In this document: piece by piece, positions 21,370 through 30,388 of the stretch | Position numbering within the stretch: position 1 is the stretch's first letter | Layout of the letters: the number at the start of each line of letters is the position of its first letter | Source: Tillandsia leiboldiana | Lineage: Eukaryota > Streptophyta > Magnoliopsida > Poales > Bromeliaceae | Assembly: GCA_029204045.2 (NCBI GenBank) | Contig: CM055071.1 | Coordinates: 15,397,161 to 15,461,160 of the forward strand | Length of the DNA stretch: 64,000 bases | Reading direction: 5' to 3' | Position numbers and translations under genes: made by a program | The notes under the pieces: model-generated | Seen by the model: only the letters and a program-made list of their open reading frames with translations | Told to the model about the DNA's origin: nothing | Database searches by the model: none

Positions 21370-22926
21370 TCAATCCTGGTTCGCGGTAAAGAGATAAGGG
21401 TAGCCCCCTCTCATCTTCGATTCTAGTTCCCACGTCGCTTCCCGCTCGTCGTGGTTGTTCCAGTGCACCTTCACATAGGGGATGTCTCGGTTTCGGAGCG
21501 TCTTGCTTTCTCTTGCTAGTATTCGCACAGGGGTTTCCTCGAAACTTAGGTCCTCCTTTAGTTCGAGTGTCGAGACGTCCAGCACATGCGACGGGTCGGG
21601 GAGGTATTTCTTGAGCATCGAAACGTGGAACACATCATGAATCCGGTTGAGGTTCGGTGGTAGGGCAAGGCGGTAAGCCACTGGGCCAATCCGTTCCAGG
21701 ATCTCGAATGGCCCCACGAACCGCGGGCTTAGCTTGCCTTTTAACCCGAATCGCTTGATTCCCCTGGACGGCGAGACCCGCAAAAACACGTGTTCTCCCA
21801 CCTGGAACTCTAAATCGCGGTGTCTTCGATCCGCGTAGCTCTTTTGTCGACTCTGGGCGGTTAGTAAGCGCTGTCTAATGAGGCGCACCTTCTCTTCTGT
21901 TTCTTCCACCAAGTCGGGTCCCAAGAACTTCCGTTCTCCCAAGTCGTCCCAACAGATCGGGGATCGACAGCGTCTCCCGTATAAGGCTTCGTAGGGTGCC
22001 ATCAATATGCTGGCCTGGTGGCTATTGTTGTAAGCGAATTCTACAAGTGGTAGGTAACGCTCCCAACCGACTCCCCAATCGAGTACACAGGCCCGAAGCA
22101 GGTCCTCTAGCGTCTGTATCACTCGCTCCGACTGCCCGTCTGTCTGAGGGTGGAAGGCTGTGCTGAAGTGCAATTTAGTCCCCAAGGTTTGTTGCAGACT
22201 CTGCCAAAACTTTGAGACAAAACGCGTGTCTCTGTCTGATGTGATCGATGCCGGTACCCCATGCAGTCTCACAATCTCGCTGAGGTAGACTTGAGCCAAC
22301 CGCTCTCTGGTCCAGGTTGTGTGAATCGGCAGGAAGTGCGCTGACTTAGTTAGCCGGTCCACCACAACCCATATTGTGTCATGTCCTTGCTGTGAACGTG
22401 GAAACCCGGTGACAAAGTCCATGGTGATATGGTCCCACTTCCACTCCGGTACCGGTAAGGGTTGTAACTTTCCCGCCGGTCGTTGATGTTCCGCCTTTAT
22501 TTGTTGACACACCAGGCAATGAGCTACAAATTGAGTTACATCCCTCTTCATCTTGGGCCACCAGAAGGTCTGCTTAAGGTCCCTGTACATCTTTGTACCT
22601 CCGGGATGCGCTGCATAAGGGGCGTTGTGTGCCTCCGATAGGATTTCCCTCTTCAATTCTGGGGTATCCGGCACGCAAATCCGCCCGCGGAACCGTAGAG
22701 TGCCGTCGCCTTCCGCGGAAAAGTCCCCTTCCTGATTCGGCGAGATCTTGTCTCTTACGAGCTGTAAGTGCGAGTCCGCCTGCTGTCCCTCTCGAATCTT
22801 TTCTAGCAGTGTTGGTTTGACCATCAGAGTTAGAAGTTGCGCAACCGTGCCTGCTGGCACTACTCCCAACCCTAGTCGTGAAAATTTCACGATCAAGTTG
22901 CTCTGTTCAGTCCTCGTACCTACCAA
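21370..22926 (-). CDS. Integrase with chromodomain, open frame of element B (pol remnant)
   Basis: The 518-codon frame holds an HHCC zinc-binding region (HNAPYAAHPG...CLVCQQ, about residues 95-145) and the integrase core with the acidic triad in ITMDFVTGF, SITSDRDTRF and TDGQSERVIQ. It continues through the C-terminal GPVAYRLALPPN segment to a Tekay-type chromodomain (IPYVKVHWNNHDEREATWELE) at the end. All recognisable catalytic residues are present. Upstream, the same frame contains the RNase H tail HPGKANVVADVLSRK but is cut by a TAG near 22933, and RT and protease are deleted, so no normal Gag-Pol can be made. The start is uncertain: the frame has no clear ATG at its left edge and would naturally be released from a polyprotein by protease. 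Confidence 0.85.
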   Translation of the reverse strand: MVGTRTEQSNLIVKFSRLGLGVVPAGTVAQLLTLMVKPTLLEKIREGQQADSHLQLVRDKISPNQEGDFSAEGDGTLRFRGRICVPDTPELKREILSEAHNAPYAAHPGGTKMYRDLKQTFWWPKMKRDVTQFVAHCLVCQQIKAEHQRPAGKLQPLPVPEWKWDHITMDFVTGFPRSQQGHDTIWVVVDRLTKSAHFLPIHTTWTRERLAQVYLSEIVRLHGVPASITSDRDTRFVSKFWQSLQQTLGTKLHFSTAFHPQTDGQSERVIQTLEDLLRACVLDWGVGWERYLPLVEFAYNNSHQASILMAPYEALYGRRCRSPICWDDLGERKFLGPDLVEETEEKVRLIRQRLLTAQSRQKSYADRRHRDLEFQVGEHVFLRVSPSRGIKRFGLKGKLSPRFVGPFEILERIGPVAYRLALPPNLNRIHDVFHVSMLKKYLPDPSHVLDVSTLELKEDLSFEETPVRILARESKTLRNRDIPYVKVHWNNHDEREATWELESKMRGGYPYLFTANQD

Positions 22927-22929
22927 TCC

Positions 22930-23369
22930 TTCCTACAATCGCCCCTTCCTGCTCAAAACGTCTGCTACCACGTTTGCTTTCCCGGGGTGATATTGGATCG
23001 TTAGGTCGTAATCCTTCAGTAATTCAAAACACCGCTTCTGATGTCCTCGTCGGGGGAGGTGACACCTTGTCTGCTACAGTCGCGGTAGTGGCTACTCCCG
23101 CGAAGTTCCTCCTCCGGGGTTTTGAACAGACCAACAAACTAGGTAGGGTTCTCTCCTCAAAACACTTGTAAGGGATTCCTATCTAGCGTTCACAACTCCT
23201 CAGGCGGACTAGGGGAGTAACCCCACTCCTATCCTATATAACCCCTCCCCCCCCTGACACAACCGTACAGTACGCGGAGGAAGAAAAAGACCGAAACGGA
23301 AGATGGGAATCGATGCCTAACCAAAGAAAAACGATAAAGGGGACAAAAGAAAATATATATATACCTGCT
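22930..23369 (-). other. Deletion junction of element B between gag and RNase H
   Basis: 22930-23045 still encodes the RNase H end (LLKDYDLTIQYHPGKANVVAD). From about 23046 the sequence no longer matches pol, and no RT or protease motif is found before gag. It includes C8 and C-rich stretches near 23240-23260. Confidence 0.6.
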
Positions 23370-23993
23370 CTAGGCTTCCGCATCACTGCTCCCCGGGGCG
23401 GCTGGGGAGATCCGTCCACAACCTTTGGGCCAGCTACGTTCGACGTGGCGGGGTGGGGTCTCGATATCGGAGGAGTCCGTCAGGCGTGGGTCGTCGGGTC
23501 TCGGAGCCGGGGGTCTGGTGACGCCCGGCCTCCGGGGGCACTCGTAACGTGTGTGGCCCGGCCTGCCACACCGGAAGCAATGCTCATCCCGCCAAGGGCA
23601 ATCCATCATTGGATGCGCACCGTCACAAATGACGCATGGCGTCGGTGGTGCAGGTCCCTCCCTCATCGCCTGCCCGGGTTTCGGCCCGTTCCTCTGGCGC
23701 TTGGTTGCTCTGCCGCACTGGTAGGGGCCCCCTGTCGGGCCGGGGTAGAGGTGTGCCCGTCGTGTACGCTCTAGTTTCGCGCGCACGGCCAAGTTGACCG
23801 CTCCCTGAAAGGTGGAAACGCCAGTCGGTGGTATCCCACGGGGGTTAACACCACCGGTGCCGTGCTGGGCGCGGTCGACACTCTCGAGCTCCTGAGTCAG
23901 TATACCCACGTGCTCCGCGAGAGTTAGCAATTGCCCAGCCACGTCGCGCAGCTGGTTGCGTAGTAAGCGGTTCGCCTCTGCCGCAAGGTCCAT
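23370..23993 (-). CDS. Short Gag of element B, zinc knuckle, capsid largely missing
   Basis: The 207-residue frame starts MDLAAEANRLLRNQLRDVAGQ. It has a helix-rich N terminus (about residues 1-45) and a segment TFQGAVNLAVRAK (about 60-75) that resembles only the end of a gypsy capsid domain. A basic linker follows, then CVICDGAHPMMDC and a CCHC knuckle CFRCGRPGHTRYEC (about 117-155) and a proline-rich tail. Typical gypsy Gag is longer and has a ~100-residue Retrotrans_gag core, absent here. The frame is open. The same short architecture appears in the LTR0 element and in internal 2, so it is a family trait, not a private deletion. Confidence 0.8.
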   Translation of the reverse strand: MDLAAEANRLLRNQLRDVAGQLLTLAEHVGILTQELESVDRAQHGTGGVNPRGIPPTGVSTFQGAVNLAVRAKLERTRRAHLYPGPTGGPYQCGRATKRQRNGPKPGQAMREGPAPPTPCVICDGAHPMMDCPWRDEHCFRCGRPGHTRYECPRRPGVTRPPAPRPDDPRLTDSSDIETPPRHVERSWPKGCGRISPAAPGSSDAEA

Positions 23994-24222
23994 GTCTGGC
24001 AGTAGTTACCTATCCAAAATCGGGCTTCTATCTTGTTCACACCAAGGAAACACATTAGTCCGAGCATACCAAGAAAACCGTGCGTAAATAATTCACACAA
24101 ATTCCCCTTCCCCCACGTTCACTCACGTCCTACACCCTTACGTCCCACGCATTTCATTTATTCGTAGTTAAGTGTGATATCTCGGTGGATGTTGGGCCGT
24201 CACTGTTGTGATTAAAGCAAAG

Positions 24223-24234
24223 TCTCTTATACCA
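24223..24234 (-). other. Primer binding site of element B
   Basis: In sense, TGGTATAAGAGA lies 8 nt after the LTR end. It has one mismatch (A for C) to the usual initiator-Met site. Confidence 0.7.
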
Positions 24235-24242
24235 TCTTAATC

Positions 24243-27200
24243 TGTCACGCCCCGGGGGTTTTATTTTAGTGGAAACGATACCTCAAAGTACGCGTAAAGT
24301 GCGTACATCTTTTTTTTTTTGTTTGTTTAAAAACCCTCCTTCCCCGGCGCGTGCCCAGACCCGCCATATATACAGATTTACTCAAAAATCGGGCAGAGTC
24401 TCCTCTGTATATGCACGGCGTCGCGGCTGTTACAATAGTCGAACATACGCAATCATTTCCCCATTTAGTCACAACAATTCGAAGTAGTATGGTGCATGAA
24501 GACTAAACAATACCCGTGGCCAGTCAAGTTGAAAGTATAAACTCACCGTTTTGAAAACAGGCCCACACGGCCTTAGGTTTTGAAAACAGATTGGAAAACG
24601 GCATAAATCCACAAGGTTTAGAAAACGGGCCCAGCGGGAACAATAAAGGAAATAGTAGTGCATAACCAGCAAGAAAGTACTCAACATCCACATGACCCCA
24701 CAAGGGTATCGAGAACCACACAATAACCTACAGTTCTGAATGAAATGCAGAGAAAGTAAATGATACAGCATACTAGGGCTCCCTCAGCCCGACTGCTACC
24801 ACCTCGGCCTCACCGTCGCCTACCTCTACCCACTGGAGGTACCTATCACAGAGTGGGTAGTCAGCGACACTATCATAAAAATAGTACTAAAGCAGTAAAG
24901 TAATACCAAGCCACAAAAGTAAGACTAGCTGGCACAACCGCTCTACTCGTAACGGTAACTCGCATCCACCTGTACCACCTGTAACACCTGCAACCCCGGT
25001 ATCACCTGTAACACCTGACCGCATCGGGATCCAATCCTGGCGGTCGCACACCTGACCACATCGGGATCCAATCCCGGCAGTCTCACACCTGACCACATCG
25101 GGATCCAATCCCGGCGGTCTCACACCTGACCACATCGGGATCCAATCCCGACAGGTCGCACCGCTCGCACCTCGCTGCCTCAAACCCCACAACTAATAAG
25201 GGGCCCCACTACGTCACCTCGTGGGTATACACGGGTCAAAGACCGCCTTTCCGGAAAAGAGCACCCTTTGCGGTGGCCAAACCGCGGGTGCGCGTGTCGC
25301 AACTCGAGCATAAGTAACCAAGTAACCAAGTAGCCAAGTAACCAAGTAACCAAGTAACCAAGTAACCAAGTAACCAAGTCACGGGGTAAGATAGTACATC
25401 ATAGAAACCGTCAGTGTTAGTACCGATTAACAATAAAAAGTCCCTTTCGGATTACCAACACAATACTCAGCCTCGACCATAAACCCACCTTGTTGTCGCG
25501 CTCCTGACTGATGTAAGGTTCTCTCGCGTCTCGGGTGCCCGCCCGGACCTACACGAATCTGTCATATAGGAGTCAGCAACTTAAGACTTTGTCAGATTAA
25601 CGACTAGAGCGCCCGGCGCCCTCTCACCTTGCGCACAATTCGCACATGTACGCGCCTGGCCCCGCACGGCTGGGCGGCGTACTAACAGCGTGCGGCCGTC
25701 CGCATGCGGTGACGCCCGTGTTCGGCGTTGTCCGCATGCGGTGCCGCCCGCACCCGCATGCGGAGGCGCCCGCAAGCGGCGGCGCCCGCATGCGGCAGCC
25801 CGCAAGCGGCGGCGCCCGCATGCGGAGGCGCCCGCAAGCGGCGGCGCCCGCGTGCGGCGGCGCCCGCATGCGGAGGCGCCCGCAAGCGGCGGCGCCCGCA
25901 TGCGGAGGCCCCCGCAAGCGGCGGCGCCCGCATGCGGCAGCCCGCAAGCGGCGGCGCCCGCATGCGGAGGCGCCCGCAAGCGGCGGCGCCCGCATGCGGC
26001 AGCCCGCAAGCGGCGGCGCCCGCAAGCGGCGGCGCCCGCATGCGGCAGCCCGCAAGCGGCGGCGCCCGCATGCGGAGGCGCCCGCAAGCGGCGGCGCCCG
26101 CATGCGGCAGCCCGCATGCGGTGCCGCCCGCAAGTGGCGGCGCCCGCATGCGGCAGCCCGCAAGCGGCGGCGCCCGCATGCGGAGGCGCCCGCAAGCGGC
26201 GGCGCCCGCGTGCGGCAGCCCGCAAGCGGCAGCGCCCGCATGCGGAGGCGCCCGCAAGCGGCGGCGCCCGCATGCGGCAGCGCCCGCATGCGGAGGCGCC
26301 CGCAAGCGGCGACGCCCGCATGCGGCAGCCCGCAAGCGGCGGCGCCCGCATGCGGAGGCGCCCGCAAGCGGCGGCGCCCGCATGCGGCAGCCCGCATGCG
26401 GTGCCGCCCGCAAGTGGCGGCGCCCGCATGCGGCAGCCGCAAGCGGCGGCGCCCGCATGCGGAGGCGCCCGCAAGCGGCGGCGCCCGCGTGCTGCAGCCC
26501 GCAAGCGGCGGCGCCCGCATGCGGAGGCGCCCGCAAGCGGCGGCGCCCGCATGCGGCAGCACGCAAGCGGCAGCGCCCGCATGCGGAGGCGCCCGCAAGC
26601 GGCGGCGCCCGCATGCGGCAGCCCGCAAGCGGCGGCGCCCGCATGCGGCAGCCCGCAAGCGGCGGCGCCCGCATGCGGAGGCGCCCGCAAGCGGCGGCGC
26701 CCGCATGCGGCAGTCCGCATGCGGTGCCGCCCGCAAGTGGCGGCGCCCGCATGCGGCAGCCCGCATGCGGTGCCGCCCGCACCCGCATGCGGGGCTCCGT
26801 GCGCGCCGGATTCCGGCGGTGCCCACGCACCTTCTTTCCTTTCCCCCCCCCCCCCGCGTCCGCTCCAACCAAGAACGGAGCAAGAAAGCAAAACCCTAGC
26901 GTGCTCACCTCGGTTGTCGGAGGGAAAGGTGATCCGATCCTGCGAGTTCGGCTACAAGGAATGTGAGGACGTCTCCCTCTCCTTCCTTGGTCTCGCCGCT
27001 TGGATCCTCCGCGCAATCGGTGAGGAAGCAGAAGGGTTCGGTTGGGAAACTGAAAGGTTGGGGAATTGGGGTTTCGTACGCAGGGGACTTGTGGGGAGTG
27101 GGGAATTGTGGGAAGTTAAGGGAGTTGCGGGTAGTTAAGGGGAGTGGCGGTAGTTATGGGGAGTGGGTAGTTAAGGGAGTTGCGGGTAGTTAAGGGGAGT

Positions 27201-27656
27201 GGCGGTAGTTATGGGGAGTGGGTAGTTGTGGGGAGTGGCGGCAGTTATGGGGAGTGGGTAGTTATGGGGAGTGCACGACGGGGAAAACAAGCGGGAACGG
27301 TTAAGTTGGCGGGAGCGGTTAAGTTGGGGAATGGGAAATCAAACCAGTTCAAGTTAAAACGGGTGCAAGTCGGGTGCGAACCAGGGTCCGGTCTGTCTGA
27401 AAAACCGCGTTAACCATCTGAACCGTTAGCTACCTTCCGGAATTTATTCCGGGAGATTCCGGCGTCGGAATTCAAAACCGATTTCGCCGCCGTTCTCCGT
27501 TTCGCGAGCTCTATTAACTAAAAATACCCGCGGGCCCCGACGGTCTGTCCGGAAACAAGGAATTATTCGATCACCCTCCAGCCCCCCGACACGAATGCGG
27601 AATTAACGAAACCCAAAAGTAGACCCTTAAAATATTTTAAACCAGCGGCTACTACA
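24243..27656 (-). repeat. 5' LTR of element B (3414 bp)
   Basis: Same organisation as the 3' LTR, with an expanded GC minisatellite (about 25680-26790) and a 13-base C run (26843-26855). The hairpin copy is at 24367-24413. Confidence 0.88.
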
Positions 27657-28159
27657 GCATACTAGTGGTAGTTCCTTTTTATTTGTAGTCTTATAGCTTA
27701 CCACTTTCTTCATTCTTTGCCTCTGGTAGACTTAGTGGGTACGTCGGAGTTTGAGGCTTTACCCACAGGGGGAGGCTACTGGTTTACTAGTGGTTCTCAC
27801 CCCCACTGTTGTTTTTTTCTCTCTTTCTTTTCCTTGTTTTGCAGAGTCTTCTGCGGGAGCTGCTGGGGCATCGGCAGCTGATCGAGGTGAGGGGATCGCT
27901 GAGTAGATAGATCTCCTGTGAGGCTGTGAGTTGCTGTTAGACAGATGTTGTACCCCTTTTACTCAGACTGTAGTAGTTCACTTTTATTTTGTGGTCTGGC
28001 TTTGGCTAGCTGGGTGTATTATTTTGGTGAGCTTGGAGTTTATTGTATTTTTACAGCTTATTTCTTTTCCAGTCTGAGATATTATGTAGTTCTTTTAGTT
28101 CAGCTCTGTATTATGCTCTTTTATTGTACATTTATATTTGAGCAGGTTACCGACGCTTC

Positions 28160-28185
28160 GTGTACATGGAAAATTCCGTGTGCAT
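28160..28185 (+). promoter_or_regulatory. LTR-terminal hairpin (type II) of element C
   Basis: GTGTACATGG and CCGTGTGCAT pair over 10 positions (with G-T wobbles) around a 6-nt loop, 50 nt before the LTR end. The equivalents are 33730-33755 in the 3' LTR, 48306-48331 in solo LTR S (GTGTACGCGG/CCGTGTGCAC), and 56797-56822 and 63683-63708 in element H (GTCTGTACGG/CCGTACAGAC, perfect). A second stem CCCGGGT/ACCCGGG follows in C. Confidence 0.65.
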
Positions 28186-28243
28186 GGCGGATCTGTTGGC
28201 GAGCCCGGGTTCTGGTTTCCACCCGGGGCGTGACAGATTAAGT

Positions 28244-28257
28244 TGGTATCAGAGCTT
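28244..28257 (+). other. Primer binding site of element C
   Basis: TGGTATCAGAGCTT lies 8 nt after the 5' LTR end and matches the canonical initiator-Met type. Leader 28258-28527 has no ORF of note. Confidence 0.85.
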
Positions 28258-28527
28258 AGGGATAGGTCAGTTGGGACTTAGAAAACCCTAGGCTTATGTT
28301 GGACCCTAGGATGATAGGGCGTGAGAGACGTGATGTTTTTGGCGAAAGTCGGTGATTGGGTTATTTGACTCTTCCGATGAGGGAAAAGGGATCGACATAT
28401 CTTGTTTCTGTGAACGGTTATGTTGGCTGCAGACAACATAAAGCTACAGAAATAGGGGGATGTCTTTGACTTTCACTAGATTGGGTCGTGCGTGGTTACG
28501 TCCTGACTTGTGTTTTCTGTTGGCAGG

Positions 28528-29928
28528 ATGCCTCCCCGACGTCGGATTACTACTCGGGGTACCTTTACACCCCCTGAGGAGCCGGAGCAGACCGGATCTT
28601 CGGAGTTGAGTGAGCTGAGGGCCATGGTGGCCCAATTGGCAGAGCATACCCGTCAGCAGGAGCAGAGGATTGACCAGCTTGTAGCCCAGAGAGAGGCGGC
28701 GCCGTCCCCGACTGTTTTGGAGGCCCCTGTACCACCTGTACCACTTCGTATGCCGACGGCGCCATCATCGAGTAGTGGGGCTCGAGGAGCGGCCCAGCCT
28801 TTGACCCCTTCTCAGGAGGAGTATATCGCGGAGAAGCTCACCAAGTTCTGCCAGTATGGACCGCCTAGATTCTCGGGGCAGAACGCGCGACCGTGGGATA
28901 CGGAGGCTTGGTTATCTTCGATGGAGAAACTGTTTAGGGATTTCTTCATCGACCCAAAGTACAAAGTGCACATGGCAGTGCATTGTCTCGAGGGGGATGC
29001 TGATGCATGGTGGCGTCGGGTAGAGCCAGCGGAGTTCCAGACCACACGACAGCTGCCCTGGTCCGAGTTCCGGCGTATGCTACTTGGAACGTACTTTTCT
29101 GGGAGCGTGAAACAGAAGATGGAGGACGACTTGAAGAATATCCAGCAGGGAGAGAAATCGGTGCAGGAGTACTACCAGGAGTTTATGCAGTTGCTTAACT
29201 GCGTGCCTTTCGTTGCCCGTGATGGACCGCATGAGGTCGAGTTGTTCGAGTCTGGTCTTCGACCTGAGATCTATACCCTGGTGCACGCTCGGAGGCTACA
29301 GACCCTTGGTGAAGCCGTTGAGCAGGCACTGTGGGTGGAGCAGGGCAACATGAAGATTGCCAGGAGGAGCGGGTCGGTCGCACAGAGTTCTGAGAGGAAG
29401 CGACCAGCACCTGATGATGGAGGTCAGGCTAGTTCTTGGAGACCGCCACGACCGTCGCGGCCTCAGTCTCATGGCCAGGGGCATTCTGAGCAACGAGAGT
29501 CTGGTGGACCCCAGAGGCAGCAACAGCAGCAGCTGCAGCAGCAGCCACGACGTCGTGACAGATGTATTTTCTGTGGAGAACCTCATCTGTCTCACACCTG
29601 TGATCTGAGGTGGGGTCGTTGTTATAAGTGTGGACAGTCAGGCCACGTTCGAGCTTCATGCCCCATATCGACTTCCACGGCACCATCTTCAGCCTCGGCT
29701 CCTAGTGCATTTCGACAGAGGACGTCAGCTCCGCAGTCTTTTGCTCCAGTGAGCAGGTCACCTCCCTTCCACTATTCTGATCACTGGCCACCGGCTCAGA
29801 GCGGTCGGGTATATGCCGCTCAGGTGGAGGACTTTACAGCAGCCGATTATGTGGTGACAGGTATTATTTTACCTTCTGGCATTAGATTTTGCATTGTATT
29901 ACATTTGAGCATCCTAGTCATTTGTTAG
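28528..29928 (+). CDS. Gypsy Gag of element C, intact (466 aa)
   Basis: The chosen ATG at 28528 gives MPPRRRITTRGTF, a usual Tekay-type Gag start; the upstream frame has no typical leader. Residues ~35-60 form a short coiled coil (LRAMVAQLAEHTRQQEQRIDQL). Residues ~108-245 are a Retrotrans_gag capsid core (WDTEAWLSSMEKLF, HCLEGDADAWWRRVE, YYQEFMQLLNCVPF). A linker with an oligo-Gln tract follows, then two Cys-rich knuckles CIFCGEPHLSHTC and CYKCGQSGHVRASC (~343-380). The frame continues into YAAQVEDFTAADYVVTG, the usual lead-in to the protease, but the DSG site is not recognisable and a stop ends the frame at 29928. Gag would assemble particles and bind RNA. With no pol, C is non-autonomous. 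Confidence 0.88.
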   Translation: MPPRRRITTRGTFTPPEEPEQTGSSELSELRAMVAQLAEHTRQQEQRIDQLVAQREAAPSPTVLEAPVPPVPLRMPTAPSSSSGARGAAQPLTPSQEEYIAEKLTKFCQYGPPRFSGQNARPWDTEAWLSSMEKLFRDFFIDPKYKVHMAVHCLEGDADAWWRRVEPAEFQTTRQLPWSEFRRMLLGTYFSGSVKQKMEDDLKNIQQGEKSVQEYYQEFMQLLNCVPFVARDGPHEVELFESGLRPEIYTLVHARRLQTLGEAVEQALWVEQGNMKIARRSGSVAQSSERKRPAPDDGGQASSWRPPRPSRPQSHGQGHSEQRESGGPQRQQQQQLQQQPRRRDRCIFCGEPHLSHTCDLRWGRCYKCGQSGHVRASCPISTSTAPSSASAPSAFRQRTSAPQSFAPVSRSPPFHYSDHWPPAQSGRVYAAQVEDFTAADYVVTGIILPSGIRFCIVLHLSILVIC

Positions 29929-30353
29929 GAGTATATTTGCATCATTGCCTGGGTTAGGGGTAGGATGGTTACCACGTGCACGGGAGGGTCAGATTCCCGA
30001 TCATATTTTGCACATGGAGGAGTGTCATTGGTCCTACCCGGTGTAGATTGAGTCCTAGATTTCACCAGCAGACCAGATGGCTGCGGGACATGAATAGGAT
30101 GCTCGGGATGGATGGGCAGGCTCGGTACTTCACGACGATCGACTGTGCCGCGAGGATAGTGACCAGGAGGTGTTCGTGTACCAGGAGGTGTGCGTGTACC
30201 AGGGATGCTAGAAGAGATATGGCGGCTCGAGCTAGAGGTTTGCTTCACGTTTTTGAAGGAGCCTGCAGACAGCTTTGGGGGCTGGAGTCGGAGATGACGG
30301 ACACCTACCCCTACTCATGTGAGGCATCGGACTATGGGATGTTGTTTAGTTTT
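29929..30353 (+). other. Residual internal sequence of element C after gag
   Basis: About 425 bases with no recognisable protease, RT or integrase. It includes three imperfect ~18-bp copies of a GTACCAGGAGGTGTGCGT-like unit (30160-30215). It probably joins the protease start to sequence near the 3' end after loss of pol. Confidence 0.6.
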
Positions 30354-30388
30354 GTTTCGAGGACGAAACTCTTTTTAGTGGGGGAGGA
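30354..30388 (+). promoter_or_regulatory. Pre-PPT hairpin and polypurine tract of element C
   Basis: GTTTCGAGGACGAAAC (30354-30369) is a 6-bp stem with loop AGGA. TTTTAGTGGGGGAGGA then abuts the 3' LTR. Both are retained although the whole of pol is missing. Confidence 0.75.

Larger units (their letters stand above)
18374..27656 (-). mobile_element. Element B: gypsy Tekay-like element with gag and integrase but no RT
   Basis: Target duplication GCATA lies at 18369-18373 and 27657-27661. The 3' LTR is 18374-21333 (2960 bp) and the 5' LTR 24243-27656 (3414 bp). The size difference comes from a longer minisatellite (about +478 bp) and a shorter C run (-24) in the 5' copy. Outside those, I count about 1% differences in the first 1.4 kb. 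The 2909-bp internal region holds a short gag and an open integrase-chromodomain frame, with protease, RT and most of RNase H deleted. Confidence 0.9.
14928..28235 (+). repeat. 5' LTR of element C, split by Cassandra and element B
   Basis: LTR sequence lies at 14928-15154, 15736-18373 and 27662-28235. Removing the two inserts and one copy of each target duplication restores colinearity with the 3' LTR (30389-33805). It includes U3 with G-boxes, a TATA box at 16374-16381, and two ~85-bp repeats with GGTAACCGCGGA cores (17930-18030). Confidence 0.88.

Noticed and set aside
25581..27138. Several very long ORFs (400-480 codons) on both strands, Ala/Arg/Gly/Pro-rich
   Set aside because: They cover the CCGCATGCGG minisatellite in an LTR and are open in up to six frames at once because the repeat lacks stop triplets. 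They are a compositional by-product.
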